The notes under the pieces were generated by a model. The model saw only the letters and a list, made by a program, of their open reading frames with translations. It did not search any database and was not told the DNA's origin. A stretch of DNA of 5,818 nucleotides from the NCBI GenBank assembly GCA_031258915.1, contig JAIRMD010000004.1:1-5818 (forward strand). Direction: 5' to 3'. This document shows positions 1 through 5,818 of the stretch, in pieces. Positions within the stretch are counted from its first letter, which is position 1. Every line of letters starts with the position of its first letter. This stretch comes from Prevotellaceae bacterium. Lineage in GTDB: Bacteria; Bacteroidota; Bacteroidia; Bacteroidales; UBA932. The position numbers and the translations under genes are program-made.

Positions 1-917
1 CCGCTGCGGACGATACGCCGCAGTTCGCTCCGCCCGACCAAAGTACGCAAGTAAGCCATTCGCTGCCGAAAGAATACTATTCGCTTCAGCACCACTTTCC
101 CGATACCTACGGCATCAACGAAAACGGTGTGCCGTCCGGCAGCAGCCCGCAGCGAAAGGCGCAAATCCTGCAGCTGGAGGCCTACTTGCTCATTTTCGAT
201 TTTTTGCTGGCAAACATCCTGCATCAGGCCAGAAGCATCCCCGACTTGCTGCAGCTATCGGGCAAGCTGCCGCCGCCGTACCAGCCCAACTTTTCCATTG
301 CAGATATGGATAAACTGATTGATAGTGAGCGCTTCGAAAGCAATGATTTGCATAATGCGGATTTTTGGCGCGAACAAAAGTCGCGCCTGCTCGACGTTCT
401 GGATATGCTCTACGGCGAGGATACTAAAGCGCTGGTAGCCGACAAAAAAGACCTGCACGAGGCCAACGAAAAGCGCGCTGAGCTTATCCGCCGCTTCACG
501 AAGTGGAACGAAAACCGTTTCCGAGCGTTCAACGTGCTGAAAGATGAAGATGCTCCCGAAGTTGACGAGATCATCGTCGCCGTGTTCGGGGAAAAAACGA
601 TGTGCGATACTTACTGGATCGAGCATATCCTTTTGGGCGATTACCCCGAAGAAAGCAACCGCTTGACGTTGGTACAGTACGCTTATATTCAGCAAAATAT
701 TGCCAGAGAGAAGTGGAAATCCTTTATCCGTGAGCGGCTGCCTGCGCACTTGGATGTTCGATTTCTTTGGCTGGATACTCAAAAAATGTTCGAGTTTTGG
801 AAAACTTACCTTCTATGGCGTTACGTGCTCTCGGAACAAGACGAAGCAGAAATTGCCCTATACGGCTCGCAGCTTCACGATTTTCTGGCCTCTAACTTTC
901 TAACCTCTAACATTTAG
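1..917 (+). CDS. eCIS-associated, probably baseplate-linked protein, C-terminal part (5' end outside window)
   Basis: The frame is open from base 3 to the TAG at 915-917 (304 visible codons), so the start lies upstream. A GTG at 129 could be read as a start, but the conserved-looking segment YYSLQHHFPDTYGI (75-116) lies before it in the same frame, so the gene continues upstream. I recognise three elements of a family seen beside eCIS and phage-tail-like genes: the [YF]SLQxxFPxTYGI segment followed by a helix rich in Leu/Ala (RKAQILQLEAYLLIFDFLL), an EHILL motif (621-635), and a C-terminal LPAHLDVRFLWLD segment (738-776). No signal peptide or membrane span is visible. The precise role is unknown to me. 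Its place just before the tape-measure gene suggests a structural or assembly part of the baseplate, perhaps corresponding to the Afp12 position, which is an inference. The region after EHILL seems shorter than in relatives I recall. The reading frame is certain, the role moderate. Confidence 0.62.
   Translation, partial: AADDTPQFAPPDQSTQVSHSLPKEYYSLQHHFPDTYGINENGVPSGSSPQRKAQILQLEAYLLIFDFLLANILHQARSIPDLLQLSGKLPPPYQPNFSIADMDKLIDSERFESNDLHNADFWREQKSRLLDVLDMLYGEDTKALVADKKDLHEANEKRAELIRRFTKWNENRFRAFNVLKDEDAPEVDEIIVAVFGEKTMCDTYWIEHILLGDYPEESNRLTLVQYAYIQQNIAREKWKSFIRERLPAHLDVRFLWLDTQKMFEFWKTYLLWRYVLSEQDEAEIALYGSQLHDFLASNFLTSNI
891..911 (+). repeat. Three close copies of TCTAAC at the end of the first gene
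   Basis: TCTAAC occurs at 891-896, 899-904 and 906-911, a spacing of 8 then 7 bases. The copies encode the final residues SNFLTSNI, just before the TAG. A/T content is higher than in the flanking code. It could be a remnant of a short tandem repeat that altered the C-terminus, or chance. Confidence 0.5.
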
Positions 918-924
918 CTTCAAA

Positions 925-3663
925 GTGAACGCCATAAGCACCATACGCTTTGATTTCCTTATGCAAAGCGAAAATTTTGCAAGAAATCTGTACGCCCGCT
1001 GGGATTCATTTTTTACGGCGAATGTGGAGCGTATTGCCGACAAAGTTTTGGCGCAGTACGACCGTCCGGCGGAAACGCTGGAAATTGAGCGGTTGGATTT
1101 GGAGCTGGGCGCTCTGACAGAAAGCGCCTTTGATGAGCAGTTTGCAGCCCGCTTCGGGCAGCAGCTGGCGGAAGCGCTGCTGCAATACCTGCACAACCCG
1201 CCTCCAGAGCGGCAGGCAAAAATAAAAATAACGCCCGCCCCGCTGTTTGCTCTCGACTTGCTGAAGCAATTTTTGCTGCACGGCACGTTGCCTTGGCAGG
1301 CCGCCACAGAATACCGTGATATTTGCCACCTGTTTCTCAAAGTTTTGAAAGAAAACAGCCGCCAGCTCAAGCAATTCTTGCAGGCTTACGGGCACTACTC
1401 TTCCCTGCAGGAGCGCTTGGCATATCAGCTGGGAGACCCGGAGCTGGAAAAAGGCGTGCATTTGATGGAAACGGCCAGCGCAACATTTATTTGCTCGTAT
1501 GTGCAGCTTCTCCGCGCAAAGTACCGGCAGCTGGAAAAACCCGCCATCCGCGAAAGCGATTATCGCCACACCGTTTGGTTTGTGGTGTACGCCTGCCTGC
1601 TCAGCAACCGCAGCTCGTTTTTGGACAAAAAGACTTTCGTTGCCCAAACCATTGTGCAGCTGGCGGCTAAGTACAACCTCAGCTACAGCGAGCTGCTAAC
1701 GCTGCTCACCCGCGAGCTGCGGGCGTTTGCCGCTCGGCTATCCATGCCGCCCGAGCTGTTCAACATTCTTTGGCAGCTGCAGGAGGAGCTCAATGAAAAG
1801 CAGCTCGCATCGAGCTACGCCGACGCAAGGCGGTTTTACAAAATGGTTTACGCTCTGCTCAAAAAGGATATTTCCAATTCGGCTTTACCCGAAAATGGCT
1901 GCGAGGCGCTGGTTGAAATTTTATCGCGCGTGGACTCCTGCCGGCTGTTTTTGCAGCAAATGAAGGAGCCGGAAATCATTAGCTTGGTGTCGGTGGTTGT
2001 CCCTGCCGAAAGCGCCATTGTGGTTGAAACGGCAAAAGCGCTGGACAGGCAAAAGAGCGAAGGTGCGCTGCAAGGCAAGGCCGGAGGTGAATTTCGCTTG
2101 CTTAAATGGCAGGTTATTTTTCCTGTGCTGTTTGAAAACCGCGGCGCAGGGTTTAACCGAAAATACTTTGTTCGGGGCGTTTTGCAGAAAATTGCCGCGC
2201 ACTACAACATCGAGCTGTGGCGGCTGCTCGATTATTTTCTGGATAGTCCGCAGGCACAGCTTTGGCTGGATAGGGATTTACGGCAGATTTTTACGGCCAT
2301 GCGGCAGCCATTTCGGCCGGAGCAGCCCAAAGCAACCCGGAAGCGCAGCAGGCAGAATTTTTTTGATACGCAAAAGCTAATCGCCCAACTTTCTGAGGCG
2401 GAAAAATATCAGCTGATAGAGCAGCTTTTCCCCAGCGAAAGCGAGCTGATTGCTGCGTATGCCCAAAGCTTGGATGCCCTGCACGAAAACACGCAGCGCT
2501 TGCAGGGCAAAGTGGGCGGCGAATTTCGCGAGGCCAAGTGGCGTTTTATCTTCACGGTGCTGGGCGAAATCGGAGAGAAAAGCTTCAACCGCCGCTACTT
2601 TGTCAGCAGCGTTCTGACCGGCATCGCCGCACACTATAATCTGACCTGCCTTGACTTGCTGCTTTACTTTAGGCAAGAAAAAAGCAACCGGCAGCTGCCT
2701 TTCAACTTGCATACAATTCTTCGGGAGCTGTACGAGGCGGAAAGCAAGCGCTGGACAGACATTGCCTTGCGACGCGGCAGCGAAGCGGATAAAGTGAAAC
2801 TGACCGCCGCGCTTTTGCCCGAAGAAAAAAGCTTTGCCAAAGCTTACATCCGGGCGTTGGACGCCTACCACGCAAAAGGCGCTTTACAGGGCAAAGCGTC
2901 GGGCGATTTCCGGCAAGTTAAGTGGAAATTTATCTTTGAGGTATTGCTCGGGATGCGGCGGATGGCGTTCAACAAAAAGCATTTCGTCGCCCGAACGCTT
3001 CAGCAAATGGCGGCGCACTACAACCTGTCTTTCGGCGAGCTGCTGTCGTACTTCGCTGTGGAGCCGGATATTTTTACCAATTCGGAATTTGCCGAAGTGA
3101 GCCGGATTATTCGTGAATTGTATGCAGGGGTAACCCTTACTTCTCAACCCTCAGCTATTCATGCTCAATTCATCCGCAACGCCGGCGTAGTCCTGCTGTC
3201 GCCCTACCTGCCCCGCCTGTTTTCGGCGCTCGAGCTGACGGAAGACGGCAAATTCAAAGGTAGAGAGGCGCAAATTCGCGCAATATTTCTGCTCCAGCAT
3301 TCCGTTTTCGGCGCAAGCGGGGAGTACCCCGAATATGCGTTGACCCTGAACAAGCTTTTGACCGGCTTCCGAACCGGCAAACCCATTCCCCGAAGCGTGG
3401 AGCTGACGGAAAAGGAAACCGCTACGGTCGATTCTATGCTGCAAGGCGTTTTGGCGAACGGGGAAAAGCTGAAAAACACGTCGGCGGCAGGATTGCGCGA
3501 GGGCTTTTTGCAGCGCGAAGGCAAGCTGGAGGAGCACAAGGATATTTTCCGCCTCACGGTGGAGGAAAAGGCGTACGACATGCTGCTCGACAGCTGCCCG
3601 TGGAGCTTCAAAACCATCAAATTCGGGTGGATGAAAAAGGGAGTAGAGGTGAAATGGCGATAA
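925..3663 (+). CDS. Contractile injection system tape-measure protein (Afp14-like), 912 residues
   Basis: This large cytoplasmic protein is expected to set the length of the eCIS inner tube and sheath during assembly. The N-terminal domain (about 1-90) carries the family pattern of a beta strand, a helix and LEIERLDLELG (52-62). The C-terminal domain (about 750-912) is the most diagnostic: NAGVVLLSPYLPRLF (752-766), RAIFLLQH (785-792), PEYALTLNKLLTG (802-814), GLREGFLQREGKL (856-868), PWSF (892-895) and GWMK (901-904). Between them lie four related helical repeats (about 210-262, 372-438, 515-582, 644-710), with a basic linker at 472-477. GTG 925 is preferred over ATG 961 because the strand NAISTIRFDFL belongs to the family's N-terminal domain; an in-frame TAA at 901 rules out anything further upstream. 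There is no Shine-Dalgarno sequence. The start is 7 bases after the preceding stop, so the two genes are surely co-transcribed. The family call is firm; length control by this protein is known from Afp14 and inferred here. Confidence 0.92.
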   Translation: MNAISTIRFDFLMQSENFARNLYARWDSFFTANVERIADKVLAQYDRPAETLEIERLDLELGALTESAFDEQFAARFGQQLAEALLQYLHNPPPERQAKIKITPAPLFALDLLKQFLLHGTLPWQAATEYRDICHLFLKVLKENSRQLKQFLQAYGHYSSLQERLAYQLGDPELEKGVHLMETASATFICSYVQLLRAKYRQLEKPAIRESDYRHTVWFVVYACLLSNRSSFLDKKTFVAQTIVQLAAKYNLSYSELLTLLTRELRAFAARLSMPPELFNILWQLQEELNEKQLASSYADARRFYKMVYALLKKDISNSALPENGCEALVEILSRVDSCRLFLQQMKEPEIISLVSVVVPAESAIVVETAKALDRQKSEGALQGKAGGEFRLLKWQVIFPVLFENRGAGFNRKYFVRGVLQKIAAHYNIELWRLLDYFLDSPQAQLWLDRDLRQIFTAMRQPFRPEQPKATRKRSRQNFFDTQKLIAQLSEAEKYQLIEQLFPSESELIAAYAQSLDALHENTQRLQGKVGGEFREAKWRFIFTVLGEIGEKSFNRRYFVSSVLTGIAAHYNLTCLDLLLYFRQEKSNRQLPFNLHTILRELYEAESKRWTDIALRRGSEADKVKLTAALLPEEKSFAKAYIRALDAYHAKGALQGKASGDFRQVKWKFIFEVLLGMRRMAFNKKHFVARTLQQMAAHYNLSFGELLSYFAVEPDIFTNSEFAEVSRIIRELYAGVTLTSQPSAIHAQFIRNAGVVLLSPYLPRLFSALELTEDGKFKGREAQIRAIFLLQHSVFGASGEYPEYALTLNKLLTGFRTGKPIPRSVELTEKETATVDSMLQGVLANGEKLKNTSAAGLREGFLQREGKLEEHKDIFRLTVEEKAYDMLLDSCPWSFKTIKFGWMKKGVEVKWR
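1552..1710 (+). repeat. Tape-measure internal repeat 1 (degenerate), residues 210-262
   Basis: YRHTVWFVVYACLL aligns with FRLLKWQVIFPVL of repeat 2, and KKTFVAQTIVQLAAKYNLSYSELL aligns position by position with the later [FV]-V-x(3)-LQxIAAHYNL-x(3)-LL segments. Trp218, Phe/Val, the AAxYNL core and the following Leu pair are kept. The LQGKxxGEF turn of the other copies is missing. It is the most diverged copy. Confidence 0.7.
2038..2238 (+). repeat. Tape-measure internal repeat 2, residues 372-438
   Basis: This copy reads AL-D-x(7)-ALQGKAGGEFR-LLKW-x-VIF-PVL, then FNRKYFV-x(3)-LQKIAAHYNI-x(3)-LLDYF. It is 67 residues long and clearly homologous to repeats 3 and 4. A less conserved helix before it (about 335-371, containing VPAES) matches FPSES before repeat 3 and LPEEK before repeat 4, so the full unit is probably about 100 residues. 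Confidence 0.85.
2467..2670 (+). repeat. Tape-measure internal repeat 3, residues 515-582
   Basis: SLDALHENTQRLQGKVGGEFR, KWRFIFTVL, FNRRYFV and GIAAHYNLTCLDLLLYF align with repeats 2 and 4 with one extra residue near the start (68 residues). The distance from repeat 2 start is 143 residues and to repeat 4 is 129, so the spacers are variable. Nucleotide identity is visibly lower than protein similarity, so this is not a recent duplication. Confidence 0.86.
2854..3054 (+). repeat. Tape-measure internal repeat 4, residues 644-710
   Basis: ALDAYHAKGALQGKASGDFR, KWKFIFEVL, FNKKHFV and LQQMAAHYNLSFGELLSYF align without gaps over nearly all of repeat 2. It is the last copy before a composition-shifted linker (about 733-747) and the conserved C-terminal domain. 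Confidence 0.86.
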
Positions 3664-3717
3664 AAAATGGAAAACGGAGCTAAAAAAAAGTGCAAAAAGT
3701 CTTATTCCTAAATAATT
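3664..3717 (+). other. A-rich 54-base gap between tape-measure and ATPase genes
   Basis: The gap is strongly A/T-rich, with runs of A, and ends TTATTCCTAAATAATT directly before ATG 3718. I see no TAnnTTTG promoter box, no Shine-Dalgarno at working distance and no stem-loop followed by T. The ATPase is therefore probably read from the same transcript. The unstructured A/T leader fits how Bacteroidetes start translation. Confidence 0.6.
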
Positions 3718-5058
3718 ATGCAGCACGCAATCACATATTTCCAGCAGCTACTTCACACCGCTCTCGCCCTGCATTTCGGTAAGGAGAGCGAGTACGCTTC
3801 GCTGCGCGACATTCCGTTACCCGACCTGAGCGAGCTGTCGCCCATTATCCCCGACGGCGTTCGGCCTACGCTTGAGGAAACCATCGTGCTGCTCCTGGCG
3901 CTCATGCCCCATATCTCCCCGCAAACGCTTGACCCGTTTTTTCTGCAAAACAAAGACCTCGACCGCCCCTACACCGAATTTGGCGGGTGGAAAGGCACTT
4001 CGCATGCCGGTTTTTTGCCCACAGGGCAAACGGCAGAATTTTTAGCTCAGCGCTATGAGCTGAGCGCTGAGGGTGAGGAGAACATCTTAGTTGCTAATCC
4101 TAAGCTATTAGCTCTTAGCTTGCTCGGCAAGGATCACTGGTTTTACAAAAACAATATTCTGCACTTGGAGGGGCAAGGCGATGGCGAGCCGTTTTTGAGC
4201 GGGCGGCTGGTGGCGTCGGACGAGGTGCTGGCAAAGCTGCACCATCAGGAGTACGATCCGGAGTACAGCGCCTCGTTCCCCGCCAAGCGCATTACCACGC
4301 CGCTCGGCTGGCAGGACTTGGTGCTACCCTACAACCTGAACGAAGAAATCAACGACATTATCCGCTGGATGCAGCGCGAGGAGGAAATACGCGAGCGGTG
4401 GAAGCTCAGCCGCATCGTCAAGCCGGGCTACCGCTGCCTGTTCTACGGCCCCCCGGGTACGGGCAAAACGCTGACGGCAACTTTGCTCGGCAAGCAAACC
4501 GCTCAGGATGTTTACCGCGTAGATTTGTCGATGATTGTTTCCAAGTACATCGGCGAAACGGAAAAAAACCTCGCCAAAGTGTTCGATAAAGCAGCGCACC
4601 GCCGCTGGATTCTCTTTTTCGACGAGGCAGATGCGCTCTTCGGGCAGCGCGGCGAAACGCAAACGTCAAACGACCGGCACGCCAATCAGGAGGTAGCGTA
4701 TCTGCTCCAGCGCATTGAGGATTTCCCCGGAACAGTGGTTTTGGCCACCAACCTCAAAGACAACATTGACGCGGCGTTTTTCCGCCGCTTTCAGTCCACG
4801 CTCTACTTTCCGGTGCCCGACGAGCGGCTCCGCTGCCTGCTCTGGCAGAAAATGCTACCTTCGGAATGGCTGCCTGCCAACGCCGGCGAGCTTCTGCAAA
4901 AGGCGGCGGAGTACAAGCTTTCGGGCGGAAGCATAGTGAATGTAATACAGCGCTGCGCTATTCAGCTGCACGATAAAAAACCGCCAACGCTCACGCTCGA
5001 ACGTTTGCAGCAGTCAGTTGCGCGCGAACAAGCGAAAGAAGGGAAGGTGGTAAGCTAA
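3718..5058 (+). CDS. Contractile injection system AAA+ ATPase (Afp15-like), 446 residues
   Basis: This is an ATP-driven assembly or remodelling factor, encoded next to the tape-measure gene in most eCIS clusters and acting in the cytoplasm. The N-terminal domain (1-about 200) has the eCIS-specific DRPYTEFGG (82-90) and GFLPTG (98-103), then a linker ending FPAKRITTPLGWQDLVLP. The AAA core follows: Walker A GPPGTGKT (244-251), pore-loop-like SKYIGE (275-280) with aromatic Tyr277, Walker B ILFFDEAD (298-305), sensor 1 ATN (343-345) and arginine-finger region FFRRF (354-358). The sensor 2 position reads LSGGSI (401-406) with no Arg there. ATG 3718 is the first in-frame start after TAA at 3709. 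Residues about 109-137 come from a patch rich in inverted repeats and unusual Leu codons (TTA, CTA) and look expanded compared with relatives I remember. Family assignment is very firm; the exact assembly step is unknown. Confidence 0.95.
   Translation: MQHAITYFQQLLHTALALHFGKESEYASLRDIPLPDLSELSPIIPDGVRPTLEETIVLLLALMPHISPQTLDPFFLQNKDLDRPYTEFGGWKGTSHAGFLPTGQTAEFLAQRYELSAEGEENILVANPKLLALSLLGKDHWFYKNNILHLEGQGDGEPFLSGRLVASDEVLAKLHHQEYDPEYSASFPAKRITTPLGWQDLVLPYNLNEEINDIIRWMQREEEIRERWKLSRIVKPGYRCLFYGPPGTGKTLTATLLGKQTAQDVYRVDLSMIVSKYIGETEKNLAKVFDKAAHRRWILFFDEADALFGQRGETQTSNDRHANQEVAYLLQRIEDFPGTVVLATNLKDNIDAAFFRRFQSTLYFPVPDERLRCLLWQKMLPSEWLPANAGELLQKAAEYKLSGGSIVNVIQRCAIQLHDKKPPTLTLERLQQSVAREQAKEGKVVS
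4014..4030. repeat. Perfect inverted repeat inside ATPase gene (7-base arms, 3-base loop)
   Basis: TTTGCCC (4014-4020), ACA, GGGCAAA (4024-4030). It lies in the codons for FLPTGQT. Part of this is conserved protein sequence, so the hairpin may be a by-product of coding. Confidence 0.65.
4047..4070. repeat. Perfect inverted repeat inside ATPase gene (8-base arms, 8-base loop)
   Basis: TCAGCGCT (4047-4054) and AGCGCTGA (4063-4070) are exact reverse complements. A competing pair, AGCTCA (4044-4049) with TGAGCT (4056-4061), overlaps it, so two exclusive hairpins are possible in the RNA. It encodes part of AQRYELSAE, a segment I do not recognise from the family. Confidence 0.7.
4086..4118. repeat. 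Overlapping short inverted repeats, CTTAG/CTAAG and GCTAAT/ATTAGC
   Basis: CTTAG (4086-4090) pairs with CTAAG (4100-4104), which can also pair with CTTAG (4114-4118). GCTAAT (4093-4098) pairs with ATTAGC (4107-4112). The stretch is A/T-rich, near-palindromic, and uses TTA and CTA Leu codons that are uncommon in the rest of the gene. Confidence 0.6.
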
Positions 5059-5180
5059 AAACCGTTTTGAGTTCTTCTGCTTTTTTCGTACATTTGCCGC
5101 ATAGCATATTCGTTTACGATTTGGTTTTACGCCCTTTTTTCAACGCTTTGCAAGGTGCGAAACATCAGTACTTACACATC
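5059..5180 (+). other. Intergenic region between eCIS ATPase and downstream gene
   Basis: These 122 bases hold the promoter at 5066-5096 and a T-rich leader. I see no strong stem-loop followed by a T run, so no intrinsic terminator for the eCIS operon can be placed. The weak CGC...GCG pairing around 5143-5158 is too short to call. No small open reading frame of note was seen. Confidence 0.55.
5066..5096 (+). promoter_or_regulatory. Bacteroidetes-type promoter for the AAA-ATPase-like gene
   Basis: A -33 box TTTG (5066-5069) is followed after exactly 19 bases by a -7 box TACATTTG (5089-5096), a full match to the known Bacteroidetes consensus TTTG-N19-21-TAnnTTTG. Transcription would begin a few bases after 5100, giving a leader of roughly 75-80 bases before ATG 5181. 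It starts only 7 bases after the ATPase stop. Confidence 0.72.
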
Positions 5181-5818
5181 ATGGAAACAAAATTATTCAA
5201 ACGCCTGCCCTACGGCAATTCGGACTTCAGGGACATCGTGCTGCAAAATTATGCCTACATCGACAAAACGCGGTTTATAGAAGAGCTGGAGAATGAGGCC
5301 AACCGGAATCACTTCTTCATCCGCCCGCGCAAGTTTGGCAAGAGCCTGTTCCTCAGAACGCTCAACTGCTACTACAACCTCAGCTACAAAGCTGAGTTTG
5401 AAAGCATGTTCGGCAACCTCTACATCGGCAAAAACCCCACGCCTGAGCGGAGCAGCTACGCCATGCTGGAGTTTGACTTCTCGGGCTTGGACACTTCCGA
5501 TGAAGGAAGCTTCAAGCTGTCCTTTTCCCGTAAGGTGCAAGGCGCGGTACGCCTATTTTTGAATCTTTACCGGAGCATTATACCTGATTTCGGCTCGCTG
5601 GTGCAACAGCTTGACACGGAACGTCCGGGTATAGGTGCGCTGGAAATCGCTTTCGATGTGGCGACAAGCAACGGCTTTAGAATCTACGTCATCATCGATG
5701 AGTACGACCACTTTGCCAACGACCTGATCGCCATGGGGACGCGGGCAGGCAAGGATTTCTACCGGACGATGGTGTCGGCAATCGGCCTGGTGCGCGACTT
5801 TTACGAAAGGATTAAGGC
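5181..5818 (+). CDS. AAA-ATPase-like protein, probable PD-(D/E)XK nuclease fusion family, N-terminal part (3' end outside window)
   Basis: The frame is open from ATG 5181 to the window end (212 full codons), so the gene is truncated by the window, not broken. The start LFKRLPYGNSDFRDIV, then YAYIDKT (25-30 region) and the unusual P-loop RPRKFGKS (48-55), are hallmarks of the AAA-ATPase_like family (Pfam PF09820). The Walker B equivalent is IYVIIDEYDHFAN (168-180) with Asp173 and Glu174. Full-length members have about 500-600 residues and usually end in a PD-(D/E)XK nuclease-like domain (PDDEXK_9), expected beyond base 5818 but not seen. The cellular role of the family is not established; defence or mobile-element links have been suggested. 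It has its own promoter and a 122-base gap from the eCIS ATPase, so it is likely an independent gene. ATG 5181 is chosen because the family motif begins within ten residues of it. Confidence 0.92.
   Translation, partial: METKLFKRLPYGNSDFRDIVLQNYAYIDKTRFIEELENEANRNHFFIRPRKFGKSLFLRTLNCYYNLSYKAEFESMFGNLYIGKNPTPERSSYAMLEFDFSGLDTSDEGSFKLSFSRKVQGAVRLFLNLYRSIIPDFGSLVQQLDTERPGIGALEIAFDVATSNGFRIYVIIDEYDHFANDLIAMGTRAGKDFYRTMVSAIGLVRDFYERIK

Noticed and set aside
129..131. GTG as the start of the first gene
   Set aside because: The same frame is open to the window edge, and the family segment YYSLQHHFPDTYGI lies upstream of this GTG.
255..782. Reverse-strand open frame of 175 codons opposite the first gene
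   Set aside because: It lies wholly antisense to a frame with recognisable family motifs, has low-complexity, non-family sequence, and no promoter or homologous motif was seen.
1006..1647. Reverse-strand open frame of 213 codons opposite the tape-measure gene
   Set aside because: It is a shadow of the strongly supported forward gene; its Gln/Arg-rich composition is typical of antisense reading.
3121..3171. Composition shift in the tape-measure gene just after repeat 4
   Set aside because: It codes for a Thr/Ser/Pro linker between the repeats and the C-terminal domain; ordinary linker drift explains it and no repeat or palindrome is present.
3667..3711. Fourteen-codon open frame starting ATG 3667 between tape measure and ATPase
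   Set aside because: It is Lys-rich, in an A-rich spacer, with no ribosome binding site or other support; most likely chance.
3151..3726. Reverse-strand open frame of 191 codons opposite the tape-measure C-terminal domain
   Set aside because: The forward frame here carries the most conserved tape-measure motifs; the reverse frame shows no recognisable domain.
5140..5160. Possible terminator hairpin before the last gene
   Set aside because: The stem is only three or four pairs and is not followed by a T run.
5181..5818. The AAA-ATPase-like gene as an eCIS toxin cargo
   Set aside because: It has its own promoter and belongs to a common family found mostly away from eCIS loci; nothing in the visible part suggests a packaging or toxin domain.

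Overview
The window looks like chromosomal DNA from a member of the Bacteroidetes. Three things suggest this. The only clear promoter has the -33/-7 form used by that phylum (TTTG, 19 bases, TAnnTTTG). The starts lack Shine-Dalgarno sequences and two of the three visible ones sit behind A/T-rich or unstructured leaders. The last gene belongs to an AAA-ATPase-like/PD-(D/E)XK family that is abundant and multicopy in this phylum. No species is claimed.

Bases 1-5058 hold three same-strand genes that form the distal part of an extracellular contractile injection system (eCIS, the phage-tail-like Afp/PVC/MAC class). First comes the C-terminal part of a protein of a recurrent eCIS-associated, probably baseplate-linked family (1-917). 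Seven bases later a GTG starts a 912-residue Afp14-type tape-measure protein (925-3663). It has the family's conserved N- and C-terminal domains and, between them, four copies of a helical repeat, three strong and one degenerate. After a 54-base A-rich gap comes the Afp15-type AAA+ ATPase (3718-5058), with Walker A, Walker B, sensor 1, arginine-finger region and an aromatic pore loop. Tape measure and ATPase are the usual adjacent pair: the first is thought to set tube and sheath length, the second to act in assembly from inside the producing cell. The structural genes (tube, sheath, spike, rest of the baseplate) and any toxin cargo must lie upstream, outside the window.

Bases 5059-5180 are noncoding and carry a good Bacteroidetes promoter, marking a new transcription unit. 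It drives an AAA-ATPase-like gene (5181 to the window end, incomplete), which is probably unrelated to the injection system.

The least ordinary features are the internal repeat array of the tape-measure protein and a patch of about 100 bases in the ATPase gene (4014-4118). That patch is packed with short inverted repeats and unusual Leu codons and seems to encode an in-frame expansion of the N-terminal domain. No RNA genes, CRISPR arrays, insertion sequences or reverse-strand genes were found.
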